A stretch of DNA of 64,000 nt from Variovorax sp. Sphag1AA. Its GTDB lineage: Bacteria; Pseudomonadota; Gammaproteobacteria; Burkholderiales; Burkholderiaceae_C. The translations under genes and the position numbers were made by a program. The stretch lies in the NCBI RefSeq assembly GCF_014192575.1, contig NZ_JACHYC010000001.1, positions 558,001 to 622,000 of the forward strand, read 5' to 3'. This document shows, piece by piece, positions 50,753 through 59,547 of this stretch. Each line of letters starts with the position of its first letter. Position 1 is the stretch's first letter. The notes beneath the pieces were generated by a model that was not told the DNA's origin, searched no databases, and saw only the letters and a list, made by a program, of their open reading frames with translations.

Positions 50753-51544
50753 ATGATCTCGTTCAAGATCGCGTGGAGTTACTCAAATCTGCCCGACATG
50801 CCGCCCGACGTGATCGAGCGCATGAAGCGTCTTTATTTCGAAGATGCAGGGCTGCAATGGGGGTATGTGGTCAAGGGCTGGCCGGACGGTTTGAAACTAC
50901 CGGATGGATCTCCCTTTGAGGAACTGACGATCGAAGTGAGCTTCCAGGTGTTCAAGGGCGCAGGTGCCGAAGCGGTTGCCCGAGTCCCTGGGGACCAGAT
51001 CCTTCGAACCGCCGTGTCGGCGTCGCAGCCCATGCCTTTTCCATACGCAGCCAAGATGCAGGTGGACCTCGATGATCTTGACAAGCTGCTGAACGACAGG
51101 GAGCGCTTCTTCGATTCGATCGTTCACGAAGTCGGCCATGTACTGGGCATCGGCACGAGCTGGGAAGGGCAAGGGGGAGGGCCGGTGCTGGTCCGCCTCG
51201 ATCCGGAAATCAAGTACTCGACGAGCGGCTCGGCCGTGGCGATGCCGAAGCGCAGCAAGGTCGCCATGTACATTGGACCGAATGCCCGAGCTGCATACGG
51301 GCAGGTCAAGGGGGTGGGCGGCTCTCCGGAGGTGCCTCTGGATACAGAGTACGCAGGATCGACGCGGGCTTTCCATTGGAGCGAGGAGGACTTGAAGTAC
51401 GAAATCATGTCTTCCAGACTGGACGATCCGACAGTTGGTGTAGGAGCTGTCGGTGGAAGCAATGTGATCAGCGCCGTGAGCGCGGGTGCGCTGGCAGATC
51501 TTGGCTATGTGGTTGACATGAGCGGAGCGCAACCGCTTCCCTGA
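50753..51544 (+). CDS. Leishmanolysin-like metzincin metalloprotease
   Basis: A 263-residue zinc protease. The motif HEVGHVLGIG gives His125, Glu126 and His129. The third His is in AFHWSEEDL (208) and the Met-turn in EIMSS (219), the pattern of leishmanolysin-like peptidases; SAGALADLGYVVDM is the family's C-terminal motif. No signal peptide is visible, so it may act in the cytoplasm. ATG 50753 has GAGG upstream; a GTG at 50744 is less likely. It is last in the radical SAM operon and could cut the modified product. Confidence 0.8.
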   Translation: MISFKIAWSYSNLPDMPPDVIERMKRLYFEDAGLQWGYVVKGWPDGLKLPDGSPFEELTIEVSFQVFKGAGAEAVARVPGDQILRTAVSASQPMPFPYAAKMQVDLDDLDKLLNDRERFFDSIVHEVGHVLGIGTSWEGQGGGPVLVRLDPEIKYSTSGSAVAMPKRSKVAMYIGPNARAAYGQVKGVGGSPEVPLDTEYAGSTRAFHWSEEDLKYEIMSSRLDDPTVGVGAVGGSNVISAVSAGALADLGYVVDMSGAQPLP

Positions 51545-51548
51545 CGCC

Positions 51549-54500
51549 CTAACTCGACTTGGCATGGGCGTCGAGCAAGCGAAGCTGCTCGATCGCCCGC
51601 CTTTCGACGCTTCCCGCCCCCTGGGTCCGGGCAAGTTCAAGTGCGGTGTTCGTTGCGGACCGGGCAAGCGATATGTCAGCGCCCGCCGCGTGCAGGAGCT
51701 GCCCCTGGAGCCGGCGCAGTTCGGCCGTGTAGAAGTACCCGTCGGCCACTAGCGAATTGTCGAGGGCGAGGCCGATCGTTTCGAGCGCACGGCTGGCATT
51801 CCCCACGGCTGCGTAGCATTCTGCGAGCAGCGCGAGCGACGACGCCTCAAACAGTTTGGAGCCCGTCGCCCGATAGGCAGTCAAGCCCTCTTGCAGAGCC
51901 AACAGCCCGGTTGTGTGCCGTCCGAGTTGCACAAGGGCCCAGCCCCGCAAGATCGAACCCCACGAGGACCAGTAGGGCATTCCGTGCTTCAAGGCGAGTT
52001 CTGTGCCCTCCATGGCTAGTTCGAGAGCATGTTCAGGCTCGTTCAGCAGGCAGCGGACCTTGGCCGACATGATGAGGGCGTACGCCAGAGGAAGCGGTAC
52101 CTGGAGTTCGCGGGCAAGGTCCAATCCTTCGCGACTGCTTCGCAATGCATGATCCGGATTGCCGGCTAGACATTCAAGCAGGGCCGTATTGACGAATCCG
52201 ACAACCCAGGGATGCGCCCCTTGCGTGCGCACATGTTCCCGAGCCTGTATGCGGTCGAAGAGCGCCAGCACGATGGAGAGGTGCTCGGCACCAGCCTTGA
52301 TCTGGCCATTGCAGAAGAGTGACCAGCCCAGGCAGCGGTGCGATTGGGCACGCCAGAGTGGGTCACCCCTCTCCTCGGCGATAGCGACAAGGTCAAGGCC
52401 CAGCGCGACGGCGGGTCGCAACATTCCGCGTACTTGGTAGAAACCATGCAGCCCCATGAGTGCGGAATACAACTGTTCCGTGTCGCCCAGCGATTGGCAG
52501 AGAGAGTGCGAGCGTGCAAATGCTTCCTCGACCTCCGGCGCGGCATAGCCGTGAGTGGCAGTGAGCGCAGAGCCGAGCGTGGTGAGGCATCTGACCTCCC
52601 TCGCGACTTGCTTGTCTCTATCGGGAAGCAGTTCCAGTTGTTGCAAAGCCAACCGCAAGTGAGCTGACGCCTCGACATCTGCCGAAGCTTCCAGTGCACG
52701 CTGCCCGGCCCGAAACCAGAAGTCGCAGGCAGATTCGGACTTTCCTGCTGCCGCATAGTGGCGAGCGGCCAGTTCAGGGTGACGATCGATCAAGTCTTCG
52801 AAATGTGCGACCAGGACGGTCGCTGCGCGCAGGTGGTAGTCGGCCCGTCGAGCCTTCAGTAGTGACAAATAGGCCGCTTCCTGCACGAGCACATGCTTGA
52901 ACGCGAAGGTCGCATTGGGCGGCACGCCCCTCTGGAACAGCAGCTCGGCCTCGACGAGTTCTTCTATTGCCTCTTGCAGCCGATCGTCGTCCATGTCCGA
53001 TACGAGCCGGATCAGTGCATAGCTGAACTCGCGGCCAAGCACCGATGCCAGTTGCGCAATCGATTTCGCGACGTTCAGGTAGTCGAGCCTGGCGGTCAGG
53101 GAGCCGCGCAAGGTCTCCGGAATGCTCAGCGAAGCGGTGTCGGACTGCGACGACAGCGACTCCCACCCCTCGCTGCTCCGCGCTTCAAGCAGCATCTTCG
53201 TCAGCTCTTCGATGAACAGGGGGACTCCATCGCTGCGAGCCGCGATTCGCTCCAGAACCTCGCTTGGTAGTCCTGCAGCTCCGGCAACGCTCTGCGCCAT
53301 GCTGCGTGCCTGGGCCGGACTTAGCCTGGAAAGTGCCAGTTCGTCGAACCAGGGTTGGGCGTGCCAAGGAGGAAGGAATTCGGGGCGGTAGGTCAACAGG
53401 ATAAGAACTCTGCGGGATTGAACGCGCTCCAGGATCAGCCCGAGAAAATCCAAAGTCGATGCATCGGCCCAGTGCAAATCCTCGATGGCCAGTGCGACAG
53501 GTACGTCGGCATTGGTCCCGAGTACCCACTGAACAAGCCATTCGAGCGTGCGCTCACGTTGAGCTCTGGCTGAGTCTTCCGGGACGGGCGCGCTGTCCAT
53601 TGGCAGCGCGAGCAAGTTCCCGATGAGGGGCAACGCATCGGGGGTCGGCACGCTACGGGACGCAAAAGCCGCGCGCAGCGCGGCGGCCTGCTCGGCGGAC
53701 GATTGTTCGCGATCAAGGCCGAGGTCGCGTTGCAGCAGGTCCATCAGCGGATAGAGGGCACTATTGGCGAACTGCTCTTGACACTGAGTGGTCAGCACGC
53801 GGCTGTCCGTCCGGTCAAGCCGGGATAGGAACGCATGCAGCAGACGTGATTTGCCGATGCCAGGCTCGCCCCGGATCAAGACAACTTGTCCGTGTCCTTG
53901 GCATGCGAGCTTCCATCGTTGTTCAGACAGGCTGAGTTCTTCACTGCGGCTGATCAGGGGCACAAGCGCCCGGCTGTCGAACTGTTCAACCGTGCTGGCA
54001 GGTCCGCGCTGCTGGATGATCCGGAATACTTTGACGGGCCGCGGCAGTCCCTTCAAATTCATCGGGCCGAGCGGCTGAACTTCAAACCTGTGCTCGACGA
54101 GACGGATCGTGGTTGCGCTGACGTACAGGTTGCCCGGCGGGGCCAGATCTTGCAGTCGCTTTGCTACGTTCGGTGTTTGCCCGATGACGCGGGGGCTGGG
54201 ATGTCCTTCCGCGTCCGACTCGCCCGCGACCACTTCGCCGGTATCGACGCCGATATGCACGCTCAGGCGCTGACCTAACCGGTCCCCGAGCTGCGTGACT
54301 GCTGAGATGATCTCCAGCGCCGCGAATATGGCGCGGAGCGCATCATCATCGTGCGCGGAGGGATATCCAAAATAGACACGCAGGGAGTCGCCTTCCTCCC
54401 GGTCGACGTAGGCCCGATAGCGCTTGAACGTCGAATTGCAAAGATCGAAATAGGCGGCAATCAACTCGCCAAAGTCTTCGGCATCCATCCGTGCGGACAG

Positions 54501-54677
54501 TGCCGTGGAATCAACGAGATCGCAGAACAGGATCGTCAGTTGACGCCTCTCCCGGTGCGGAACGAGCATGGCGTCCTCGGACTGCCGAGTCGGTGGGAGG
54601 CTGGGCAAAGGTTGTCCGCACTGTCCGCAATAGCGGAACTCCGCCGGCGAGCCGAACCCGCACGCAACGCAGATCAT
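51549..54677 (-). CDS. Zinc-ribbon / class III cyclase / ATPase / TPR signalling protein
   Basis: A 1042-residue protein. Residues 1-25 are a zinc ribbon (Cys3, 6, 17, 20). A class III adenylate/guanylate cyclase domain follows (about 45-220), with metal aspartates in LFCDLVDST (Asp53) and EEGDSLRVYF (Asp97). An AAA-type ATPase domain has RGEPGIGKS near 270 and AIEDLHWADAST. The C-terminal half is TPR-like (YSALMGLHGFYQVRGMLRPA). Such proteins are regulators or enzymes with large sensory platforms. ATG 54677 was chosen because an upstream small frame stops on it; ATG 54689 and GTG 54764 are alternatives. It converges on the metzincin gene. Confidence 0.8.
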   Translation of the reverse strand: MICVACGFGSPAEFRYCGQCGQPLPSLPPTRQSEDAMLVPHRERRQLTILFCDLVDSTALSARMDAEDFGELIAAYFDLCNSTFKRYRAYVDREEGDSLRVYFGYPSAHDDDALRAIFAALEIISAVTQLGDRLGQRLSVHIGVDTGEVVAGESDAEGHPSPRVIGQTPNVAKRLQDLAPPGNLYVSATTIRLVEHRFEVQPLGPMNLKGLPRPVKVFRIIQQRGPASTVEQFDSRALVPLISRSEELSLSEQRWKLACQGHGQVVLIRGEPGIGKSRLLHAFLSRLDRTDSRVLTTQCQEQFANSALYPLMDLLQRDLGLDREQSSAEQAAALRAAFASRSVPTPDALPLIGNLLALPMDSAPVPEDSARAQRERTLEWLVQWVLGTNADVPVALAIEDLHWADASTLDFLGLILERVQSRRVLILLTYRPEFLPPWHAQPWFDELALSRLSPAQARSMAQSVAGAAGLPSEVLERIAARSDGVPLFIEELTKMLLEARSSEGWESLSSQSDTASLSIPETLRGSLTARLDYLNVAKSIAQLASVLGREFSYALIRLVSDMDDDRLQEAIEELVEAELLFQRGVPPNATFAFKHVLVQEAAYLSLLKARRADYHLRAATVLVAHFEDLIDRHPELAARHYAAAGKSESACDFWFRAGQRALEASADVEASAHLRLALQQLELLPDRDKQVAREVRCLTTLGSALTATHGYAAPEVEEAFARSHSLCQSLGDTEQLYSALMGLHGFYQVRGMLRPAVALGLDLVAIAEERGDPLWRAQSHRCLGWSLFCNGQIKAGAEHLSIVLALFDRIQAREHVRTQGAHPWVVGFVNTALLECLAGNPDHALRSSREGLDLARELQVPLPLAYALIMSAKVRCLLNEPEHALELAMEGTELALKHGMPYWSSWGSILRGWALVQLGRHTTGLLALQEGLTAYRATGSKLFEASSLALLAECYAAVGNASRALETIGLALDNSLVADGYFYTAELRRLQGQLLHAAGADISLARSATNTALELARTQGAGSVERRAIEQLRLLDAHAKSS

Positions 54678-54781
54678 GCCCTGCGACATACGTCGGAGCG
54701 CGTTGGAGAAGGCGGCACGGCGCCGGCAGCCATGACGGCGGGGTATTGCCGGGCGCGCATCCACGGGTCTTGGGCGGACAC
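54674..54781 (-). CDS. Possible 35-residue leader peptide coupled to the cyclase gene
   Basis: A GTG-started frame preceded four bases upstream by GGAGG, ending in a TGA that overlaps the cyclase ATG at 54677 (ATGA). Its product begins MSAQDPWMRARQYPAV and resembles nothing known. It may only provide translational coupling, since the cyclase start has no ribosome site of its own. A TATACT -10-like hexamer lies at 54819-54814 on the minus strand. Confidence 0.35.
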   Translation of the reverse strand: MSAQDPWMRARQYPAVMAAGAVPPSPTRSDVCRRA

Positions 54782-54864
54782 TTCACCTCCGAAACCCTAC
54801 TGATGAGCGAGCCAGTATAGGCGGCGGTTTACGCCTGCGGGTGGAATTGGCGGCGGGGTGATGC

Positions 54865-55338
54865 TCATTCCGCCAGGGGCAGCGCACTCGTGCACTTGAA
54901 CTCGTCCAGGCAAACGCTGGAGCGCACACCGTCCACCCCGGGCAGCCGCATCAGCTTCTCGATCAGGAACTGAGACAGCCCCTTCAGGTCGCGAGCGATG
55001 ACCTTCATCACGAAGTCGTAGTCGCCGGTGATCGAGTAGCACTCCAGCACTTCCGGCAGGTCGGTCACCACGTTGGTGAACTTCGACAGGTCGCGGATGT
55101 GGCCCTTTTCCATCGCCACCAGGATGAAGGCGACCACGTGCAGGTCGAGCCGGGCAGGGGCCAGTCGCGTTTCATAGCGGGCGATGTAGCCGGCTTCTTC
55201 CAGGCGCCGGTGGCGACGGTGGCACTGCGCGGGCGACAGGCCTGCGGCCTCGGCCAGCTCCAGGTTGGAGGCCCTGCCGTGCTCCTGCAGGAAGGCCAGG
55301 ATCTTGCGGTCGATACGGTCCAGATCGGCTTCGTACAA
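54865..55338 (-). CDS. Lrp/AsnC-family transcriptional regulator
   Basis: A 157-residue regulator. The N-terminal winged helix is visible (RIDRKILAFLQEHGRASNLELAEAAGL with recognition helix SPAQCHRRHRRLEE) and the C-terminal amino-acid-binding RAM domain follows. It diverges from a transporter-dehydrogenase operon and probably senses an amino acid handled by it. An AGAAAT-TCT-ATTTCT palindrome upstream is a likely operator. Confidence 0.93.
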   Translation of the reverse strand: MYEADLDRIDRKILAFLQEHGRASNLELAEAAGLSPAQCHRRHRRLEEAGYIARYETRLAPARLDLHVVAFILVAMEKGHIRDLSKFTNVVTDLPEVLECYSITGDYDFVMKVIARDLKGLSQFLIEKLMRLPGVDGVRSSVCLDEFKCTSALPLAE

Positions 55339-55364
55339 GATTTGCTCCTCATTCAGCCTAAAGA

Positions 55365-55379
55365 AGAAATTCTATTTCT
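55365..55379. promoter_or_regulatory. Palindrome, candidate Lrp-family operator
   Basis: AGAAAT-TCT-ATTTCT: a 15-base AT-rich palindrome 27 bases from the regulator's ATG, in the 205-base gap to the transporter operon. Its length and symmetry suit Lrp/AsnC proteins. No other clear signal is seen in the gap. Confidence 0.55.
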
Positions 55380-55543
55380 CGCCTGAGGGTTCGCCCGGGT
55401 CCCGGATGAAAGCAGATTTTTCGCGTGGAAGTTCAAACTTCTCCCTCTGGAAAGCAGTGATTCGGCGTGGCTCACGAGGCCCTTGTGACGGAGTGCTTTC
55501 CTTTATTGAAACCCACTCGACTATTTCTCATCAGGACTTCAAA

Positions 55544-56521
55544 GTGAAACATTCTTTCGTTCGTTCCACCCTCGGCCTTCTCGCCTTCGCGCTCGCTGGT
55601 GCAGCCGCTCCGAGCCACGCTTCCGACAAGACCGTCTCGGTGGCCGTCACCTCGATCGTCGAACACAAGGCTCTCGACGCAGTGCGCGATGGCGTCAAGG
55701 ATGAGCTGAAGTCCGCAGGCTTCGAAGCCGGCAAGAACCTCAAGTACGAATACCAGAGCGCGCAGGGCAACAACGGCACCGCCGCGCAGATCGCGCGCAA
55801 GTACGTCGGCGAGCGTCCGGACGTGATCGTCGCGATCGCCACGCCCTCCGCGCAGGCCGTGGTTGCCGCGAGCAAGGACATCCCCGTGGTCTACAGCGCG
55901 GTGACCGATCCGGTCGCGGCCAAGCTGGTGAAGGGCTGGGAGGCCTCGGGCACGAACGTGACCGGCGTTTCGGACCTCTCGCCGCTGGACAAGCACTTGG
56001 CCCTGATCAAGCGTGTGGTGCCCAACGCCAAGCGCGTGGGTGTCATCTACAGCCCGGGCGAGGCCAACTCGGTCGCGATCATCGAGGCGCTGAAGAAGGC
56101 GATGCCGGCCGCCGGCCTGACGCTGGTGGAAGGCGCCGCGGCGCGCACCGTGGACGTCGCGAGCGCGGCGCAGAGCCTCGTCGGCAAGGTGGACGTGATC
56201 TACGCGCCGACCGACAACAACGTGATGTCTGCCTTCGAGGGCATCGTGAAGGTGGCCCAGCAGGCCAAGATCCCGGTCGTGGCGGCAGACACCGATGCCG
56301 TCAAGCGCGGCGCGGTCGCGGCGCTGGGCCTCAACTACTACGACATCGGCCACCAGACCGGCAAGATCGTCGTGCGCATCCTGCAAGGCCAGGCGCCGGG
56401 CACGATCGCCTCGCAGACCAGCGACAACTTCGAGCTGCACGTGAATCCGGCTGCGGCACAGAAGCAGGGTGTCACGCTCTCGGATGAGCTGGTCAAGTCG
56501 GCGCAAGTCGTCGTCAGGTAA
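55544..56521 (+). CDS. ABC transporter substrate-binding protein (PF04392, TrpX-type)
   Basis: A 325-residue secreted binding protein. The signal peptide is STLGLLAFALAGAAAPSHA. The fold shows IVEHKALDAVRDGVKDEL, DVIVAIATPSAQAVV and LNYYDIGHQTGKIVVRIL, as in PF04392 proteins that bind aromatic or other amino acids. The start is the GTG at 55544 with AGGA seven bases upstream; the longer frame crosses the regulator's promoter. It leads an operon with a permease, an ATPase and an amino-acid dehydrogenase. Confidence 0.88.
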   Translation: MKHSFVRSTLGLLAFALAGAAAPSHASDKTVSVAVTSIVEHKALDAVRDGVKDELKSAGFEAGKNLKYEYQSAQGNNGTAAQIARKYVGERPDVIVAIATPSAQAVVAASKDIPVVYSAVTDPVAAKLVKGWEASGTNVTGVSDLSPLDKHLALIKRVVPNAKRVGVIYSPGEANSVAIIEALKKAMPAAGLTLVEGAAARTVDVASAAQSLVGKVDVIYAPTDNNVMSAFEGIVKVAQQAKIPVVAADTDAVKRGAVAALGLNYYDIGHQTGKIVVRILQGQAPGTIASQTSDNFELHVNPAAAQKQGVTLSDELVKSAQVVVR

Positions 56522-56551
56522 GCACGGCTCGCGCTGGCGGAGGCTCGCTCC

Positions 56552-57481
56552 ATGTCACTCATCGCTTCGCTCGGCGCCATCGAGATCGGTCTGATCTTCG
56601 GACTGGTCGCGCTCGGCGTCTATCTGTCGTTTCGCATCATCAACTTTCCGGACCTCACGGTCGACGGCAGCTTTCCGCTCGGCGGGGCCGTCGCCGCGGC
56701 GCTGATCGTGGCGGGGTGGAACCCCTTCGCCGCGACGGGCGTGGCCATCGCGGCCGGCGCGCTGTCTGGCTGGCTCACCGCTTGGCTGAATGTGCGGCTG
56801 CGCATCATGCAGTTGCTCGCCAGCATCCTCGTGATGATCGCGCTGTACTCGGTCAACCTGCGCGTCATGGGCAAGCCCAACATCGCTCTGATCGACGAGC
56901 CCACGGTGTTCAGCATGCTGGCGTTCGGCGGCATGCCGGACTACCTGCTCAAGCCGCTGGTGCTGCTGGCCATCGTGGTCGCGGTCAAGGTGCTGCTTGA
57001 CCTGTTCTTCGCCTCCGAAGCGGGTCTCGCGATGCGCGCCACCGGCAGCAATCCGCGCATGGCACGTGCGCAGGGGATATCGACCGACCGCCAGACCATC
57101 TGCGGGTTGGCGCTGTCGAACGGGCTGGTCGCGCTGGCTGGCGCGCTCTTCGTGCAGAGCCAGGGCGGGGCGGACATCTCGATGGGCATCGGCACCATCG
57201 TGGTCGGTCTCGCGGCCGTGATCATCGGCGAGACGATCCTGCCGGCGCGCAGCCTGGTTGTGACCACGCTGGCCTGCGTGCTCGGTGCGGTGCTCTACCG
57301 CTTCTTCATCGCGCTGGCGCTCAACAGCGACTTCATCGGCCTGAAGGCCCAGGACCTGAACCTGGTGACGGCTGTTCTCGTCGCGTTCGCGCTGCTCGTG
57401 CCGGCCTGGAAGCGCAAGCTGCCGGCACGCCGGGCGGCCACGCGCACCGTTTCTTCGATTGCTGCCAAGGGAGTTCGCTGA
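56552..57481 (+). CDS. ABC transporter permease
   Basis: A 309-residue permease of the BPD_transp_2 fold, with about nine hydrophobic helices. LGVYLSFRIINFPDLTVDGSFPLGGAV and MRATGSNPRMARAQGISTDR are typical of the TrpY/PF04392-linked group. It lies 30 bases after the binding-protein gene and overlaps the ATPase start by one base. Confidence 0.9.
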   Translation: MSLIASLGAIEIGLIFGLVALGVYLSFRIINFPDLTVDGSFPLGGAVAAALIVAGWNPFAATGVAIAAGALSGWLTAWLNVRLRIMQLLASILVMIALYSVNLRVMGKPNIALIDEPTVFSMLAFGGMPDYLLKPLVLLAIVVAVKVLLDLFFASEAGLAMRATGSNPRMARAQGISTDRQTICGLALSNGLVALAGALFVQSQGGADISMGIGTIVVGLAAVIIGETILPARSLVVTTLACVLGAVLYRFFIALALNSDFIGLKAQDLNLVTAVLVAFALLVPAWKRKLPARRAATRTVSSIAAKGVR

Positions 57482-58275
57482 TGTTGCACGCCAAGGGTCT
57501 CGAAATCACCTTCAATCCCGGCACGCCGATCGAGAACCGTGTTTTGCGCGGGCTGGACCTGAAGATCCCCACGGGGCAGTTCGTCACCGTGATCGGTTCC
57601 AACGGCGCAGGCAAGTCGACCTTCCTGAACGCGGTCAGTGGCGACTTGCTGGTCGATCGCGGCACGATCCACATCGACGGCGAGGACGTCACGCGACGTG
57701 CCGCATGGCAGCGTTCGGACATGGTGGCGCGCGTCTTCCAGGACCCGATGGCCGGCACCTGCGAGGCGCTGACGATCGAAGAGAACATGGCGCTGGCCTG
57801 GAAGCGCGGCGCCCGGCGCGGCTTCAGCCTGTCGCTGACGCGCAGCCTGCGCGAGTTCTTCCGCGAGAAGCTGCGCATCCTCAACCTCGGCCTGGAAAAC
57901 CGCCTGGCCGATCGCATGGGGCTGCTGTCGGGTGGACAGCGGCAGGCGGTGAGCCTGTTGATGGCCTCGCTGCAGCCGTCGCGCATCCTGCTGCTGGACG
58001 AGCACACGGCGGCGCTCGACCCGAAGACTGCGGCGTTCGTGCTGGAGCTCACCGCACGCATCGTCGAGGCCAGCAAGCTGACGGCCATGATGGTCACGCA
58101 CAGCATGAGGCAGGCGCTGGACTACGGCACGCGCACGGTGATGCTGCACGAGGGGCGCGTGATCCTCGACGTTGCCGGCAAAGAGCGCACCGGCATGGAC
58201 GTGCCTGACCTGCTCGACATGTTCGAAAAGACCCGCGGCGAGAAGCTCGACGACGACAAGCTGCTTCTGGCCTAA
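57481..58275 (+). CDS. ABC transporter ATP-binding protein
   Basis: A 264-residue ATPase: Walker A GSNGAGKST, signature LSGGQRQAVSLLMA, Walker B RILLLDEHTAALD. Its partner permease and binding protein are immediately upstream, so the three form an amino-acid importer energised by this subunit. Confidence 0.93.
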   Translation: MLHAKGLEITFNPGTPIENRVLRGLDLKIPTGQFVTVIGSNGAGKSTFLNAVSGDLLVDRGTIHIDGEDVTRRAAWQRSDMVARVFQDPMAGTCEALTIEENMALAWKRGARRGFSLSLTRSLREFFREKLRILNLGLENRLADRMGLLSGGQRQAVSLLMASLQPSRILLLDEHTAALDPKTAAFVLELTARIVEASKLTAMMVTHSMRQALDYGTRTVMLHEGRVILDVAGKERTGMDVPDLLDMFEKTRGEKLDDDKLLLA

Positions 58276-58300
58276 CCCCAATGAATTCTGAAAGACAGAG

Positions 58301-59527
58301 ATGAAAGAACTGCTGACCCGTTTCGAGAACAAGGCGCCCGAGATCGTCTTTGAATGGCACGACGCCGAAACGCCCGCCAAGGGCTGGGTCGTCATCAATT
58401 CGCTGCGCGGCGGCGCCGCGGGTGGTGGAACGCGCATGCGTGCCGGACTGGACCGGCGCGAGGTTGAATCGCTGGCGAAGACCATGGAGGTCAAGTTCAG
58501 CGTTTCCGGCCCGGCCATCGGCGGCGCGAAGTCGGGCATCGACTTCGACCCGGCTGATCCCCGCAAGAACGACGTGCTGCGGCGCTGGTACAAGGCGGTG
58601 ACGCCGCTGCTCAAGACCTACTACGGCACCGGCGGCGACCTCAACGTCGACGAGGTGCATGAAGTGATCCCGATCACCGAGAGCTATGGCCTCTGGCATC
58701 CGCAGGAAGGCGTGGTCAACGGGCATTTCGCGCCCAGCGACAGCGAGCGTATCCAGAAGGTCGGCCAACTTCGCATGGGCGTCGCCAAGGTGGTGGAAGA
58801 CCGCCAGTATTCGCCCGACATTGCGCGCAGGTACGTGGTGGCCGATCTGATCACCGGCTGGGGCGTGGCCGAATCGGTGCGTCACTACTACCAGCTGTAT
58901 GGGGGCAGCGTCGCCGGCAAGCGTGTCATCGTGCAGGGCTGGGGCAATGTCGGCTCCGCCGCGGCTTACTACCTTGCTCAGGCCGGCGCGAAGGTCGTGG
59001 GGATCATCGACCGCGAGGGCGGACTGCTGAATCCGGACGGCTTCAACTTCGAGCAGGTCCGCCAGCTCTTTCTCGAAAAGAAGGGGAATCAGTTGTCGGC
59101 GAAGTACATGCTGCGCTTCGACGAAATCGACAGCCTCGTCTGGAGCGCGGGCGCCGAGATCTTCCTGCCGTGCGCAGGGTCACGGCTCGTGACCCGCGAG
59201 CAGGTCGCTGCGCTGGTGGAAGGCGGCCTCGAAGTGGTGTCCAGCGGCGCGAACGTGCCTTTTGCTGACAGCGAGATCTTCTACGGCCCGATCTACGAGC
59301 AGGCCGATTCACAGGTCGCCGTGATCCCCGACTTCATCGCCAACTGCGGCATGGCGCGCGCGTTCGCGTTCCTGATGGGAGGCGATGCGGATGTGTCCGA
59401 TGCAGCGATCTTCGGTGACGTGTCGGCCACGGTGGCCGCGGCGCTCGAACGCTGCCATGCGCGTTCGAGCGAGCGCACCGGCATCGCGCGCACGGCTTTC
59501 GAGAACGCGCTGACCCAGCTCGTGTAG
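58301..59527 (+). CDS. Glu/Leu/Phe/Val-type amino-acid dehydrogenase
   Basis: A 408-residue NAD(P)-dependent oxidative deaminase. The N-terminal substrate domain shows LRGGAAGGGTRMRAG and GPAIGGAKSGIDFDP (catalytic lysine), and the Rossmann domain VIVQGWGNVGSAAAYYLAQAGAK. The amino acid is not clear; the upstream importer and Lrp regulator suggest catabolism of an imported one. It ends 20 bases before the convergent ATPase gene. Confidence 0.9.
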   Translation: MKELLTRFENKAPEIVFEWHDAETPAKGWVVINSLRGGAAGGGTRMRAGLDRREVESLAKTMEVKFSVSGPAIGGAKSGIDFDPADPRKNDVLRRWYKAVTPLLKTYYGTGGDLNVDEVHEVIPITESYGLWHPQEGVVNGHFAPSDSERIQKVGQLRMGVAKVVEDRQYSPDIARRYVVADLITGWGVAESVRHYYQLYGGSVAGKRVIVQGWGNVGSAAAYYLAQAGAKVVGIIDREGGLLNPDGFNFEQVRQLFLEKKGNQLSAKYMLRFDEIDSLVWSAGAEIFLPCAGSRLVTREQVAALVEGGLEVVSSGANVPFADSEIFYGPIYEQADSQVAVIPDFIANCGMARAFAFLMGGDADVSDAAIFGDVSATVAAALERCHARSSERTGIARTAFENALTQLV

Positions 59528-59547
59528 TCAGCGCCGGTCGGCGTTGC

